Assembly: GCA_004356335.1 (NCBI GenBank)
Contig: SMXP01000142.1
Coordinates: forward strand, 1-5,396
Direction of reading: 5' to 3'
Source: Alphaproteobacteria bacterium
Lineage (GTDB): Bacteria; Pseudomonadota; Alphaproteobacteria; SMXP01
DNA length: 5,396 bases
The notes below the pieces were generated by a model. The model made no database searches. It was given only the letters and a program-made list of their open reading frames with translations, and was not told the DNA's origin. Below, one piece after another: positions 5,346 through 5,396 of this stretch (its first letter is position 1; each line of letters starts with the position of its first letter). The position numbers and the translations under genes were made by a program.

Positions 5346-5393
5346 TAGAGCGCATTCACAAAAAGTGTACGCGGTTTTTGGGTTCGAATGCGC
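5346..5393 (+). repeat. Third copy of the A-type palindrome (A3)
   Basis: TAGA is followed by the outer arms GCGCATTC (5350-5357) and GAATGCGC (5386-5393), with inner arms CAAAAA and TTTTTG. The layout, the 44-bp length, the preceding TAGA and the loop (GTGTAC, then CGG) match A1 and A2, whose loops read GTGGAC then CGG. Both stems differ in sequence yet remain paired. It lies at the right edge, 120 nt after the phasin gene, and may continue past the window. Confidence 0.8.
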
Positions 5394-5396
5394 GAC

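Overview
The window looks like chromosomal core DNA of an alphaproteobacterium, possibly of the Rhodospirillales or a related order. The support is a moderately GC-rich composition, protein sequences typical of that class (a BMFP-type UbiK with a Lys/Ala tail, Lgt with the IRWYALAY start, a PHB phasin), and a gene order I remember as common there: pgeF-midA-lgt facing ubiK-proC-tetR. No tRNA, rRNA, CRISPR array, transposase or phage gene was recognised.

Layout. Positions 1-2216, minus strand: lgt (prolipoprotein diacylglyceryl transferase), a MidA/NDUFAF7-like methyltransferase and the first 37 codons of pgeF (laccase-domain peptidoglycan-editing factor). These form a tight operon with overlapping gene ends. 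Positions 2217-2497 are a divergent intergenic region. Positions 2498-2797, plus strand: a short ubiK-type (BMFP) gene. Positions 2798-3064 are intergenic. Positions 3065-3895: proC (pyrroline-5-carboxylate reductase). Positions 3965-4576: a TetR-fold protein whose C-terminal part resembles COQ9. Positions 4835-5266: a phasin of the PHB-granule type. The window ends in a palindromic repeat at 5346-5393.

Most of the non-coding interest lies around ubiK. A composite repeat of about 100 bp occurs twice in opposite orientation, once on each side of the gene (2286-2387 and 2824-2928). It consists of a long hairpin, a 12-nt linker and a second two-tier palindrome. A third copy of the second palindrome, with both stems changed but still paired and the loop kept, closes the window. 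This looks like an intergenic palindromic repeat family that is conserved as a structure.

Functionally the genes are housekeeping: lipoprotein maturation (lgt), probable respiratory complex I assembly (midA), peptidoglycan quality control (pgeF), ubiquinone synthesis (ubiK, perhaps linked to the COQ9-like regulator), proline synthesis (proC) and carbon storage (phasin). I see no clear new multi-gene system. The items most worth a second look are the inverted repeats bracketing ubiK, the covarying palindrome family and the COQ9-like TetR protein.
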